Part shown: positions 18,803-28,093 of the stretch, in pieces
How the letters are laid out: each line of letters starts with the position of its first letter
Position numbering within the stretch: position 1 is the first letter of the stretch
Assembly: GCF_900187945.1 (NCBI RefSeq)
Contig: NZ_FYEH01000021.1
Span: 1-53,789 of the forward strand
Reading direction: 5' to 3'
DNA: 53,789 bases
DNA from: Arboricoccus pini
GTDB taxonomy: Bacteria; Pseudomonadota; Alphaproteobacteria; Geminicoccales; Geminicoccaceae
Position numbers and translations under genes: made by a program
Notes under the pieces: model-generated
Seen by the model: the letters and a program-made list of their open reading frames with translations, nothing else
Told to the model about the DNA's origin: nothing
Databases searched by the model: none

Positions 18803-19042
18803 TCAGGGCGAATAGGTGAGGACGACGGATGCCAGCGACACATCGGCGGTGAGGGAATTGTGGGGCATGTATCCTCTGGTGCCATAGACCTTGAAATAGT
18901 TCGATGCGCTATTGATCGTCTCGGAAGCACCGGTCGAGGAGACGGCAAAGAGCGAGCCCTCGACGATCTCGAATTCGAGATATCCTGTCCAAGGGAAAGT
19001 CTTTTGGTTGATATTTAAAGGCGCTGCACGCCAACCTCGATA
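18803..19042 (-). pseudogene. Start-less 3' gene remnant
   Basis: On the minus strand an 80-codon frame, open from a stop at 19043-19045 to a TGA at 18803-18805, has protein-like composition (for example FPWTGYLEFEIVEGSLFAVS and later LTADVSLASVVLTYSP). It has no usable ATG, GTG or TTG near its beginning. It looks like the C-terminal end of a lost gene. I do not recognise the family. It is short, so chance cannot be excluded. Confidence 0.3.
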
Positions 19043-19312
19043 TCAACCCTAAGGATCATTCAGGACGCTGATAAGCAGTGCAGCAAGTGTGTCGCCTATC
19101 GTCGATTATCGCGTGATATCCATAGTGTTTCACCACGCTGCATGAAAGGCGCGACATCGCGCTTTGGTAGAAAAGCCGCGGATGCGAGTTGCGGCCGGCG
19201 TTCGCCTGGAGCGACGCAAAAGCTATATCTCTTCAAGACTGATTGTAGGAAATAGTCCCAGGCCACTGGCTTCTCGGCTGGACGGTCGTGGATATCAACG
19301 AGGCTGAATGTG

Positions 19313-19765
19313 ATGACAGCGCTGAAGATCAACGGCGAGGTGCAGCAGGTCGACGCACCCGACGACATGCCACTGCTCTGGGTCCTGAGGGACGTGCTTG
19401 GCATGACCGGCAGCAAATTCGGCTGCGGCATCGCCCAATGCGGTGCCTGTACGGTGCACCTGGACGGTCAGGCGATCCGCTCCTGCGTCACCCCGCTGGC
19501 GATGGCCGCCGAGGGCGAGATCACCACGATCGAGAAGATCGGCGATACGCCGGTGGGCCAGCGGGTGCAGGCCGCATGGCTCGACCTGGAGGTCGTCCAG
19601 TGTGGCTATTGTCAGTCCGGTCAGATCATGTCGGCGGTAGCCCTTCTTGCCGCTAATCCGAACCCCAGCGACGCCGACATCGATGCCGGCATGGCGGGCA
19701 ATATCTGTCGCTGCGGCACCTATCCCCGCATCCGGGCCGCCATCAAGAAGGCGGCCACGCTTTGA
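19313..19765 (+). CDS. [2Fe-2S] small subunit of a molybdenum hydroxylase (IorA/NicA-like)
   Basis: The 150-aa protein carries the eight cysteines of the xanthine-oxidase-family iron-sulfur subunit: a plant-type cluster (CGIAQCGAC plus a later Cys) and the C-terminal cluster (CGYCQSGQ and CRCG). It passes electrons from the molybdenum site of the large subunit. The ATG at 19313 is preceded by GAGG at 9 nt; an overlapping GTG at 19310 is an alternative. Its stop overlaps the next start. Confidence 0.92.
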   Translation: MTALKINGEVQQVDAPDDMPLLWVLRDVLGMTGSKFGCGIAQCGACTVHLDGQAIRSCVTPLAMAAEGEITTIEKIGDTPVGQRVQAAWLDLEVVQCGYCQSGQIMSAVALLAANPNPSDADIDAGMAGNICRCGTYPRIRAAIKKAATL

Positions 19766-21954
19766 GCCCGCGCCTCGAAGCCGCGCCACCCGTGGGGCGT
19801 CATGCCCTTTCGCGTCGCGCCATCTTCAAAGGGAGCGCCCTCCTGGGCGGCGGCCTTGTCCTCGGCGCCTTGATGCCCAGGGTGACCAAGACATGGGCGC
19901 AGGCGGCGGGCACGCCGCCGCCGATCGAACCGCCGTCGGCTTTCCTGCGCATCGACGAGGATGGCCTCGTGACGATGATCATCCCCTCGACCGAGATGGG
20001 CCAAGGCATCTACACGGCCGAGGCCGCCCTCTTGGCCGAGGAACTCGACGTCGGCCTCGAGCGTGTCTCGCTGGTGGCGGCACCCCCTGACGAGAAACTC
20101 TACGCCAATGCCTTGATCGGCATGCAGATGACGGGCGGCTCGACCTCGATCCGCGCCTGGTTCCTGCCTCTTCGGCGAACCGGCGCGGCCGCGAGGCAGA
20201 TGCTGATCGAGGCCGCTGCCGGCTCCTGGGGCGTTCCACCCGGCGAGTGCATCACCTCGAACGGTTCGGTCTCGCATGCCGCCAGCGGGCGGATGGCCGG
20301 CTATGGCGAACTGGCAGCGGCGGCCATGGCACTGCCCGTGCCAAGCGCGATTACCCTCAAGGCCACCGATCAATTCCGCCTGATCGGCAAGTCCCTGAAG
20401 CGGCTGGACACCCCCGACAAGGTGAGGGGCAAGACCGTCTACGGCATCGATGTGCGCCTGCCGGGGATGAAGATCGGCACGGTCGCGAGCTGCCCCGTCT
20501 TCGGCGGCAAGCTGAAATCGGTCGACGAGGCGGCGGCCCTGGCCGTGCCGGGTGTCAGCCATGTTCTGAAGCTCGACGATGCCGTGGCCGTCGTCGGCGA
20601 CCATATGTGGGCCGCCATCCAGGGCATGCAGGCGGCAGCCCCGGTCTGGGACGGCGGCGCCTTCAAGGACATGAGCATGGAGGTCTTGGTCGGCTCCATG
20701 GCCAAGGCCGCCCAGTCCGACGGCCTCGTGGCACACGACCAGAATGATGCGCCCGGCGCTTATGGCAAGGCGGCGACAAAGCTCGAGGCCACCTACCAGC
20801 TGCCTTTCCTCAGCCACGCGCCGATGGAGCCCATCAACTGCACCGTCCAGGTGAAGGACGGGGTCTGCGACGTCTGGGTCGGCACGCAGGTGCCGACCCG
20901 TGCGCGCATGCTGGCAGCCAAGGGCGCGGGCCTGGCCGAGGACAAGGTGACGATCCACAATTATCTGATCGGCGGTGGCTTCGGCCGGCGCCTCGAGGCC
21001 GAGTATGTGGGCCAGACGGCCGCCTTTGCCCGCCAGGTCGACTTCCCCATCAAGCTCGTCTGGTCGCGCGAGCAGGATATCCAGCACGACACCTATCGGC
21101 CTTACTACTACGACCAGCTGCGCGCCGGACTGGACGGCCAGGGCAGGATCGTTTCCTGGCAGCATAAGGTGACGGGCGCCTCGGTCTATAATTCCTATAT
21201 GGGCGGCTGGCCGGCCGACAAGGTCGATCCGGACGCGGTCGAGGGTGCCGTCGAGACGCCCTATGCCTTCCCGGCCCAGCGCGTGGACTATGTGCGCTGG
21301 GATCCGGCGCCAATGCCGATCTCCTGGTGGCGCGGTGTCGGCCCGGCGCACAATGTCTTTGTCGTCGAGAGCTTCATGGACGAGCTGGCGCATGCGGCCA
21401 AGCAGGACCCGGTGGCCTTCCGCCTGCCGCTCCTGGAGAAGGACCCGCGCGCCAAGGCGGTTCTCCAGCTCCTGGCCGACAAATCCGGCTGGTCCTCGGC
21501 GGCACCGGCCGGTGTCGGCCGCGGCCTGTCGCTGCAACTGGCCTTCGGCTCCTATGTGGGGCTCGTCATCGAGGCATCGGTCGGGGAGGGTGGCCTCATC
21601 CGCGTGCACAAGGCCACCATGGCGATCGATTGCGGCTTCGTGGTCAATCCGGACACGGTCAGGGCGCAGATGGAAGGCGGGCTGATCTTCGGCCTGACGG
21701 CCGCGATGTATGGCCAGATCACAATCGAGGGGGGACGGGTCCAGCAGAATAATTTCAATGATTACCGCATGATGCGCATCGACGAGGCGCCCGTCATCGA
21801 CATCCATGTCGTTGCCAGCGAGGCGGAGCCGGGCGGCATCGGCGAGACCGGGACCACGGCCGCCTTCCCGGCCCTGGCCAACGCCGTCTTCGCCGCCACG
21901 GGCAAGCGCCTGCGCAAGCTGCCGCTCAGCCCCGTCGATCTCGGCGCCGCCTGA
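19762..21954 (+). CDS. Molybdopterin large subunit, isoquinoline/nicotinate/aldehyde dehydrogenase type
   Basis: The 730-aa protein matches the IorB-type large subunit of the xanthine dehydrogenase family. A twin-arginine signal ([15 protein letters not shown]) predicts periplasmic location; the small subunit would be carried along. Segments around [15 protein letters not shown] and the C-terminal [10 protein letters not shown] contain the cofactor loops and the active-site Glu. Enzymes of this type hydroxylate N-heterocycles or oxidise aldehydes. The downstream cytochrome c is the expected electron acceptor. The actual substrate cannot be read from the sequence. Confidence 0.9.
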   Translation: MSPRLEAAPPVGRHALSRRAIFKGSALLGGGLVLGALMPRVTKTWAQAAGTPPPIEPPSAFLRIDEDGLVTMIIPSTEMGQGIYTAEAALLAEELDVGLERVSLVAAPPDEKLYANALIGMQMTGGSTSIRAWFLPLRRTGAAARQMLIEAAAGSWGVPPGECITSNGSVSHAASGRMAGYGELAAAAMALPVPSAITLKATDQFRLIGKSLKRLDTPDKVRGKTVYGIDVRLPGMKIGTVASCPVFGGKLKSVDEAAALAVPGVSHVLKLDDAVAVVGDHMWAAIQGMQAAAPVWDGGAFKDMSMEVLVGSMAKAAQSDGLVAHDQNDAPGAYGKAATKLEATYQLPFLSHAPMEPINCTVQVKDGVCDVWVGTQVPTRARMLAAKGAGLAEDKVTIHNYLIGGGFGRRLEAEYVGQTAAFARQVDFPIKLVWSREQDIQHDTYRPYYYDQLRAGLDGQGRIVSWQHKVTGASVYNSYMGGWPADKVDPDAVEGAVETPYAFPAQRVDYVRWDPAPMPISWWRGVGPAHNVFVVESFMDELAHAAKQDPVAFRLPLLEKDPRAKAVLQLLADKSGWSSAAPAGVGRGLSLQLAFGSYVGLVIEASVGEGGLIRVHKATMAIDCGFVVNPDTVRAQMEGGLIFGLTAAMYGQITIEGGRVQQNNFNDYRMMRIDEAPVIDIHVVASEAEPGGIGETGTTAAFPALANAVFAATGKRLRKLPLSPVDLGAA

Positions 21955-21976
21955 GCGCCAGCCTGAGGATCATGCG

Positions 21977-23230
21977 ATGAGCATCTTTACCCGGGGGGCC
22001 GTCTTGGCCCTCAGCCTCCTTTGCCTGGCGGCACAGGCCGCCTCGGCGCGGGCCGACGATGACCTGGTCGCCAAGGGCGACTACCTGACCAAGGCCGCCG
22101 ACTGCGTCGTCTGCCACACCGCACCCGGCGGCAAACCCTTCGCGGGCGGGCGTGCCTTCAGCCTGCCGATCGGCACGATCTATTCGCCCAACATCACGCC
22201 CGACAAGACAGCTGGTATCGGCGACTGGACGGACGAGGAGTTCGTGCGTGCCCTGCATGAGGGCATCGCCAAGGACGGCTCGCACCTCTATCCGGCCTTC
22301 CCCTACACGTCCTACACGCTAATGCCGCGCGAGGACGTCTTGGCAATCCGGGCCTATCTGGCGACCCTCGAGCCCGTGAGCACGCGGCCGCCGGAGAACG
22401 AGGTCAGCTTTCCTTTCAATCAGCGCTGGCTGATGTGGGGCTGGAATCTGGTCTTCAACTCCGACAGCCGCTTCGCGCCCGATCCGGCCAAGTCGGCCGA
22501 ATGGAATCGCGGCGCCTATCTCGTGCAGGGCCCGGGCCATTGTGGCGAGTGCCACACACCGCGCAATATCGCTCAGGCCAGAAAGAGTTCGATGGAGCTG
22601 GGCGGCGCCGAGATCCAGGGGTGGCAGGCCTATAATATCACCTCGGACGTCAAGACCGGTATCGGCGGCTGGACGGAAGAGGATCTTGCGGCCTACCTCA
22701 AGAACGGCTTTGCCGAGGGTCATGGTGCGGCGGCGGGCTCGATGGCCGAGGTCGTCAGCTACAGCCTGCGCTATCTGACCGACGCCGACCTCAAGGCCAT
22801 TGCCATCTATCTCAAGAGCGTGCCGCCGGTCGATAGCGGCACGCCCGCCATTCCGCGCGCGGCACCGCCCTCGATCTATGCCGCAGCGGCGCCGGCCAAT
22901 GACGAGGCGACCGGCCAGCGGGTCTTCGCGCAGGCCTGCGCCGGCTGCCACGCCTGGAGCGGGCAGGGTCTGCAAACGCCCTATGCCGCCCTGATCGGCG
23001 ACCGGGCGCTGAGCGATCCGACCGGCGCCAATATCGCGGGCGTGCTGCTTTGTGGCTCGCATCTGCAGAGTCCGGACGGTCCCATGTTCATGCCGTCCTT
23101 CGCCAAGGGCTACTCAGATACGGAACTCGCGGCGGTCGCCAACTTCGCCGCTAGCCGGTTCGGCGCCGGCCGGACCGAATTGACGCCCGAAGGGTTGGCC
23201 GAACGTCGCAAGGACGGCTGCGAGGGCTAG
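21977..23230 (+). CDS. Triheme cytochrome c (dehydrogenase electron acceptor)
   Basis: The 417-aa protein has a Sec signal peptide (about 1-26) and three haem c sites: CVVCH (43-47), CGECH (189-193) and CAGCH (321-325). The layout equals the cytochrome subunits of membrane-linked alcohol, gluconate and aldehyde dehydrogenases and the cytochrome part of nicotinate dehydrogenase. It lies 22 bp after the large subunit and completes a three-gene periplasmic enzyme feeding the respiratory chain. The chosen ATG gives a normal signal peptide; the frame is open further upstream. Confidence 0.92.
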   Translation: MSIFTRGAVLALSLLCLAAQAASARADDDLVAKGDYLTKAADCVVCHTAPGGKPFAGGRAFSLPIGTIYSPNITPDKTAGIGDWTDEEFVRALHEGIAKDGSHLYPAFPYTSYTLMPREDVLAIRAYLATLEPVSTRPPENEVSFPFNQRWLMWGWNLVFNSDSRFAPDPAKSAEWNRGAYLVQGPGHCGECHTPRNIAQARKSSMELGGAEIQGWQAYNITSDVKTGIGGWTEEDLAAYLKNGFAEGHGAAAGSMAEVVSYSLRYLTDADLKAIAIYLKSVPPVDSGTPAIPRAAPPSIYAAAAPANDEATGQRVFAQACAGCHAWSGQGLQTPYAALIGDRALSDPTGANIAGVLLCGSHLQSPDGPMFMPSFAKGYSDTELAAVANFAASRFGAGRTELTPEGLAERRKDGCEG

Positions 23231-23581
23231 CGCCAGCGCGCGGGTCGTCCCCCGGCCATGATGCTCGGGATCAAGCGCCTGCACGCGGCGGCGCCATGCC
23301 GTCGCGTGCATCGGCCTATCGGCTCGCTCCAGGCCGGGCGCTGGCGCCAGATGGACGAGCCGACGAGGCCAGATCACGTTCACCGCCTGCCTGCGGGCGG
23401 CCCAGCACGTGGCGCGCCTGGGCTTGGGGCATTCCCTTTCAGCGCTGCCCCACATTGACCGCATCCCGCTTCGGGTCCGCTTCGACGTCGCGGGTGCTCG
23501 AGGAGACGCCTGCGCCGTCCGCGTCCCCTCGTCGCTCGATCCGGCCCCGGTCGCGCCGACCCTCGCTCGGTGCGACAGCGA
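23231..23581. other. 351-bp gap between convergent genes
   Basis: This gap lies between the cytochrome c gene (plus) and the ABC ATPase gene (minus). Short frames exist on both strands, including a protein-like plus-strand stretch at about 23360-23580, but none has a recognisable start or family. I found no clear terminator hairpin. Confidence 0.3.
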
Positions 23582-24364
23582 TCAATGCAGGATCGAGCTG
23601 ATGAAGCCCTTCAGGCGGTCGCTCTCCGGCGCATCGAAGACACGCTCGGGCGTGCCCGATTCGACGACGATGCCCTCGGCCACGAAATGGACGCGATCCG
23701 CCAGGCGACGCGCGAACTTCATCTCGTGGCTGACCACCACCATGGTCATGCCTTCCACGGCCAGCTGACGGATAGTGTCCAGGATGCCCGAGACCAGCTC
23801 CGGATCGAGGGCCGAGGTCGGCTCGTCGAAGAGGATGAGTTGCGGTCGCATGGCCATGGCCCGGGCGATGGCGACGCGCTGCTTTTGGCCGCCAGAGAGC
23901 TGGTCGGGATAGAAATCCTGACGCTCGAGCAGGCCCACTTTGTCGAGAATGACGCGCGCCTCGGCGATGGCTTCTTCCTTGTTGCGCTTTTGCACCCGCG
24001 TCGGGCCCTCGATGACGTTCTCGAGCACGGTGCGGTGGTTGAACAGATTGAAGTGCTGGAAGACCATCGGCATCCGGCTTCGCGCGTCACGCAACTCGCG
24101 TTCGGGGACGACGTGGAAGGTGTTGCCATCTTCGTGGCAAAGGCGCCGGTCGCCAAAGATGATCTCGCCGCCAGACGGCTTGACGAGAAAGTTGAGGCAG
24201 CGAAGGAGCGTCGACTTGCCGCCGCCCGAGGGGCCGATGATGAAGCTCACCTCGCCGCGCTTGACCTTGAGATCCACACCCTTGAGCACATAGGTCGCGC
24301 CGTAGGCCTTGCGCAGTTGGCGGACGGTGATGAGATCCTCTTGGGCAGAATGGGGCTGGCTCAT
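23582..24364 (-). CDS. Polar amino acid-type ABC transporter ATPase
   Basis: The 260-aa ATPase of the GlnQ/HisP group has Walker [10 protein letters not shown], an [22 protein letters not shown]-loop region, signature LSGGQKQR and [12 protein letters not shown]. It overlaps the permease gene by 4 bp (start ATG 24364). The frame is open far upstream, but that part belongs to the permease region. No binding-protein gene is attached, so the solute is unknown. The pair diverges from an LLM monooxygenase gene and shares its operator-bearing promoter region. Confidence 0.92.
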   Translation of the reverse strand: MSQPHSAQEDLITVRQLRKAYGATYVLKGVDLKVKRGEVSFIIGPSGGGKSTLLRCLNFLVKPSGGEIIFGDRRLCHEDGNTFHVVPERELRDARSRMPMVFQHFNLFNHRTVLENVIEGPTRVQKRNKEEAIAEARVILDKVGLLERQDFYPDQLSGGQKQRVAIARAMAMRPQLILFDEPTSALDPELVSGILDTIRQLAVEGMTMVVVSHEMKFARRLADRVHFVAEGIVVESGTPERVFDAPESDRLKGFISSILH

Positions 24365-25098
24365 GGCGTGCTCGTGCTGGTGTGCGCGGCCGGCAGGGCG
24401 TCGAGCGGGGTGGGGGCCACCGTCGGGACATTGCGGCGCAGATGCTTGGGCGTGAGGATGAATTCGAGCCTGGCCACGAGACGCGAGGCCGTGAAGCTCA
24501 TAACGAAATAGATCATCGCCACCATCAGATAGATCTCCATGCTCCTGAAGGTGCTGGAGATGACGATCGTGCCATGGCGGAGCAATTCGTTGACGGCGAT
24601 GAAGGAGACGAGCGAGGAATCCTTCAAGAGCGAGATGAAATAGCCGCCCACGGTCGGCAGGGCGATCCTTAAGGCCTGGGGCAGGATGACGCGCGAATAG
24701 ATCATCGTCCGGGACATGCCGATCGAGAGGCCGGCCTCGCGCTGCCCGTCGTCGATCGAGGTGATGGCAGCCCTGAAGACCTCGGAGAGATAGGCCCCGA
24801 GATTGAGGCTGAGGCCGAGGACGCCCGCCCAAAAACCGGGCAGCCTGATGCCGATCTGCGGCAGCGTGAAGTAGATGACGAGAAGCTGGACGACGAGCGG
24901 CACGTCGCGCCAGATCTCGACATAGGCATCGAGCGGTCGCGCCAGCAGGGCTCTGTCGCTCAACCTGCCAAGCGCCACCAGGATACCCAGGACGAGGGCG
25001 AACGCCATGCTGGTGATCGAGAGTTCGAGCGTCACCAGCGCCCCTTCGAGGAGATAGGGCATATGGCGCGGTATCAGGACGAAGAAGAAATCATACAC
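24361..25098 (-). CDS. Polar amino acid-type ABC transporter permease
   Basis: The HisM/GlnP-type permease has about five membrane segments (PYLLEGALVTLELSITSMAF is helix 1) and an EAA loop (DGQREAGLSIGMSRTMIYSR). The GTG at 25098 (VYDFFFVL) is preferred because family members begin about there; an in-frame ATG at 25158 would add 20 unlike residues. Only one permease gene is present, so it may work as a homodimer. Confidence 0.88.
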   Translation of the reverse strand: MYDFFFVLIPRHMPYLLEGALVTLELSITSMAFALVLGILVALGRLSDRALLARPLDAYVEIWRDVPLVVQLLVIYFTLPQIGIRLPGFWAGVLGLSLNLGAYLSEVFRAAITSIDDGQREAGLSIGMSRTMIYSRVILPQALRIALPTVGGYFISLLKDSSLVSFIAVNELLRHGTIVISSTFRSMEIYLMVAMIYFVMSFTASRLVARLEFILTPKHLRRNVPTVAPTPLDALPAAHTSTSTP

Positions 25099-25220
25099 TG
25101 GCGAAGATCCAATCGATCCATCGTCTTGGCCGCCATGATGCGGCCGCTGTTGGTGCACTTAGAGCAAACGTCAGGCCAGACCGGCCGCCGGTATGGATTT
25201 TGCTCTGGCACGACGAAACG

Positions 25221-25236
25221 CTAAACGAGCGTATAA
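25221..25236. promoter_or_regulatory. TetR-type operator, copy 4 (LLM1/ABC divergent promoter)
   Basis: CTAAACGAGCGTATAA matches the 16-bp palindrome TTAARCGNNCGYTTAA at all but two defined positions. It lies 46 bp before the LLM1 start and 122 bp before the permease start. Equivalent sites are at 42734, 52167 and 52207. Binding by the TetR protein encoded at 48629-49252 is inferred. Confidence 0.55.
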
Positions 25237-25282
25237 GCGAGGGCGACGGGCCGGGTCACGCCCGTCGGTTTGGAGATGATCG

Positions 25283-26593
25283 ATGGCGAAGTGCTTTCAC
25301 CTCGGCTGGTTCCTGCAGGGATCGAGCATCCAGTCCTGGAATCAGCCCTGGACGGGCAATATCGCTGACGACTGGATGTTTCCCAGCTTCTTCATGGAGC
25401 TCGCAAAGTCGCTTGAGCGGGCGAAGTTCGACTATGTCCTGATCGAGGACAGTTCCTATGTGGGCGAGGCCTGGAACAATTCGCGCGAGATCTATTTGAA
25501 GAACGGCATTTCGGTGCCGCGTCAGGATCCGGCGATCACCGCCACCTTGCTGGCCCAGGCGACCTCTCGCATCGGCATCGTGCCGACGCTGGCCACCTTC
25601 ACCCACCATCCCTATCTGGTGGCGAGGCTCATCTCCAGCCTGGACCAGATCTCGGCCGGCCGCATGGGCTGGAACATGGTGACCGGCAGTTCCGACTTCG
25701 CCGCCAAGAATTACGGCCTGGATGCCCTACCGCAGCACGATCTGCGCTACGACATGGCCGATGAGTATATCGACTGCGTCAAGCAGCTCTGGGCCTCCTG
25801 GGAGCCCGGCGCCATCGTCGCCGATGCGGAGAGCCGCACGCTGATCGATCATACCAAGGTCAGGCAGATCGACTTCAAGGGCAAGTATTACGCCTCCCGC
25901 GGGCCGCTCAATTCGGGGCCCTCGCCGCAGGGCCAGCCGGTGATCGCCCAGGCCGGCGGTTCGCCGCGCGGTCGCGCCTTCGCCGCCAGGCACGCCGATA
26001 CGATCGTCGCCAGCGTGCGCGGCGTCGATGCCATGCGCGACTACAAGGCCGATCTCGTCCACCGGGCCATCGAGGCCGGTCGGGATCCGAGCACGATCAA
26101 GCTCCTCTTCCTGATCGCCCCCATCATTGGCGGCACCGAGGAGGAGGCGCTGATCGAGAAGAAGCGCCGCTCCGAGCAGGATGCCGACAGCATCCAGCAG
26201 CGCTTGGCCTTCCTCAGCAAGATCACCAATATCGACTTTTCGACGCTTGATCTCGACCAGCCGGTCCCGCCGCTCACGACCAACGGCCACCAGCAGCTCT
26301 TGGAGGAGTTCATCGCCTTTGCGGGCAGACGCACGCTGCGTCAGGCCCTCTCGGACTTCAACGCGGCGGGCGAGGCGATCGATCTGGTCGGCACGCCCGA
26401 GCAGATCGCCTTGCAGATGAGCGAGGTCATGGAGCAGTCGGGCGGTGACGGTTTCCTTTTCTCGCCGCCCAATACCAATCGCCGCAGCGTGGCCGAGGTG
26501 GCCGACGGGCTAGTTCCGGCCTTGCAGCGCCTGGGCGTGGTCCGCAAGGCCTATAGCCACGACCAGTTCCGCGACAACCTTTTGGCCTTCTAA
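25283..26593 (+). CDS. LLM-class flavin monooxygenase, NtaA/SnaA/DszA family (copy 1)
   Basis: The 436-aa protein matches the bacterial-luciferase-like monooxygenases acting on nitrilotriacetate, EDTA, pristinamycin and dibenzothiophene sulfone (for example GRMGWNMVTGSSDFAAKNYG, DEYIDCVKQLW and VIAQAGGSPRGRAFAARHAD). They use reduced FMN from a separate reductase and O2 to break C-N or C-S bonds. About half its residues equal those of the second copy at 52294. A GGAG element precedes the ATG. It converges on ureD with only 10 bp between. The substrate is unknown. Confidence 0.9.
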   Translation: MAKCFHLGWFLQGSSIQSWNQPWTGNIADDWMFPSFFMELAKSLERAKFDYVLIEDSSYVGEAWNNSREIYLKNGISVPRQDPAITATLLAQATSRIGIVPTLATFTHHPYLVARLISSLDQISAGRMGWNMVTGSSDFAAKNYGLDALPQHDLRYDMADEYIDCVKQLWASWEPGAIVADAESRTLIDHTKVRQIDFKGKYYASRGPLNSGPSPQGQPVIAQAGGSPRGRAFAARHADTIVASVRGVDAMRDYKADLVHRAIEAGRDPSTIKLLFLIAPIIGGTEEEALIEKKRRSEQDADSIQQRLAFLSKITNIDFSTLDLDQPVPPLTTNGHQQLLEEFIAFAGRRTLRQALSDFNAAGEAIDLVGTPEQIALQMSEVMEQSGGDGFLFSPPNTNRRSVAEVADGLVPALQRLGVVRKAYSHDQFRDNLLAF

Positions 26594-26603
26594 GGCGATC
26601 GTT

Positions 26604-27440
26604 TCACTTGCGCCTCGGCGCCAGGGGGCTGCCCAGCAGCGCCGCGGCCGCGCGGACCGCGGTGTCCAGGGCGCTCGCGATGAACCCGCCATCCGGCCCC
26701 AAGAGGCGCAGGACCAGACCGGCGGCGTGGGGCAGGGCAGAGGCGGCGGCCTGACAGCCCATGCCGCGCAGGCCGGCTTCCAGGCCGCGTGCGTCCAGGG
26801 GCTTGCGGGTGAGGATGGTGACCGTACCGACGCCGCCCTGGCCGTGCAGCGGGCCGTCCTGGTCGGCAAAGTCCTGGCCGTCGACTCGCCAGCAGTCCAG
26901 CATCAGCAGATCCTCCGCCGGCGAGCGTACGCAGGTCTTCCAGTCCAGGCGGGCAAATCGGCCGGCCTTGCCCATGGGATCGTGTGTGCCGGCGCCATCG
27001 GCCAGGATGACGCTGGCCTCGGGGTCGATGACGAGGTCCAGGTGGCTGCGCATCGCCGCCTCTGGAAAAAGAACGAGCGGGTCCTGCGCCAGGATGAGGA
27101 AGGCGCCCTTGCCGACGCGCAGGCGGATATCCAGGCCGGCCCAGCCGCCCTTGGTGTCGTGGACGATGGTCGAGGCCTGGGTCGTCACATGGGCAGCGGC
27201 ACCCGGCTTCACCTCGAGGTCGAAGCTGAGCCTGTCGTCGCGATAGATGCCGCCCGAGGAGGATTGCAGATAGAGCGTCGCCATCCCTGCCGGCCCGTCG
27301 CCCAGATGGAAGGGCCGGGTTATGTGGAACGGGTAGGGGATATGCTGGAGGGTCAGCCGAGTGCGGCCGCCCGCCTCTGCGAAGACGAGGCGCGCCTCCG
27401 CAAGGGTCGCCCTGCGGCTCAGCGCCACCGGGCCATTCAT
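26604..27440 (-). CDS. ureD: Urease accessory protein UreD (cluster 1)
   Basis: The 278-aa protein has the UreD/UreH pattern: [20 protein letters not shown], then [15 protein letters not shown], then a late [10 protein letters not shown] segment. UreD binds apo-urease and helps channel nickel from the UreG/UreF complex. The ATG at 27440 overlaps the ureG stop, so it is translationally coupled as the last gene of ureE-F-AB-C-G-D. An overlapping longer frame on the same strand is a shadow. Confidence 0.88.
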   Translation of the reverse strand: MNGPVALSRRATLAEARLVFAEAGGRTRLTLQHIPYPFHITRPFHLGDGPAGMATLYLQSSSGGIYRDDRLSFDLEVKPGAAAHVTTQASTIVHDTKGGWAGLDIRLRVGKGAFLILAQDPLVLFPEAAMRSHLDLVIDPEASVILADGAGTHDPMGKAGRFARLDWKTCVRSPAEDLLMLDCWRVDGQDFADQDGPLHGQGGVGTVTILTRKPLDARGLEAGLRGMGCQAAASALPHAAGLVLRLLGPDGGFIASALDTAVRAAAALLGSPLAPRRK

Positions 27441-28093
27441 CGCTCCAGGAGGACGGCGTGCAGGATGATGTCGGCCAGCTCCTCGATGGCCTGGCCCGTG
27501 CGCGCGTTGGTTGCCAAGACCGGGCGGCCATTGCGCACCGACCTCGCATCGGCCAGCATCTGGTCGAGATCGACGCCCACATGCGGCGCCAGGTCGACCT
27601 TGTTGACGACCAGGAGATCGGAGCGCAGCACGCCCGGACCGCGCTTCCTTGGAATGTCGTCGCCGCCCGCCACGTCGATCACGAACATCCACCAGTCGAC
27701 GAGGTCCAGCGAATAGGTCGAGGCCAGATTGTCGCCGCCCGATTCGAAGATGACGAGCTCCAGCCCCGGATGAAGGCGCTCCATCTCGTCGCCGGCCGCG
27801 ATATTGAGGGTCGGATCCTCGCGAATGACCGTATGCGGGCAGGCGCCGGCCTCGACGGCACTGACCCTCGTGGGATCGATGAGCCCGGAGCGCTGCAGGC
27901 GCAGCGCGTCCTCCTTGGTGACCAGATCGTTGGTGACGACGGCGAAATTGATGCCGCGCCGCTGCAGGACGGGGATGAGGCGCTCAATCAGCGCGGTCTT
28001 GCCGCAGCCGACCGGGCCGCCGATCCCGATCCGGGCAGCAGCCGGTGCCGCCGTGGGGGCTTCGTTCGAGAGCTCGATCGACTGCATGGTCAT
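27437..28093 (-). CDS. ureG: Urease accessory GTPase UreG
   Basis: The 218-aa GTPase has P-loop GPVGCGKT (26-33), the nickel-binding CPH motif in [12 protein letters not shown], an ESGGDNLAS segment and [10 protein letters not shown] for guanine recognition. UreG hydrolyses GTP to load nickel into urease. It is the only ureG in the window, so it probably serves both urease clusters. The ATG at 28093 is in the ureC overlap; a second ATG is two codons later. Confidence 0.95.
   Translation of the reverse strand: MTMQSIELSNEAPTAAPAAARIGIGGPVGCGKTALIERLIPVLQRRGINFAVVTNDLVTKEDALRLQRSGLIDPTRVSAVEAGACPHTVIREDPTLNIAAGDEMERLHPGLELVIFESGGDNLASTYSLDLVDWWMFVIDVAGGDDIPRKRGPGVLRSDLLVVNKVDLAPHVGVDLDQMLADARSVRNGRPVLATNARTGQAIEELADIILHAVLLER

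Larger units (their letters stand above)
18423..19312. other. 890-bp divergent intergenic region
   Basis: The gap separates the minus-strand Rieske operon from the plus-strand molybdenum hydroxylase operon. Besides the paired dyads, the bidirectional terminator and the start-less remnant, I see no intact gene. The part at 19000-19310 is less GC-rich and should hold the promoter for the plus-strand operon. Confidence 0.5.

Noticed and set aside
23258-23601. Protein-like plus-strand stretch after the cytochrome c gene
   Set aside because: Several frames look equally open in this GC-rich gap, there is no start or family match, and the frame runs into the antisense of the ABC ATPase gene.
26590-27582. 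330-codon minus-strand frame overlapping ureD
   Set aside because: It is rich in Arg, Gly and Pro and out of frame with the UreD homology; the 26604-27440 frame is the real gene.
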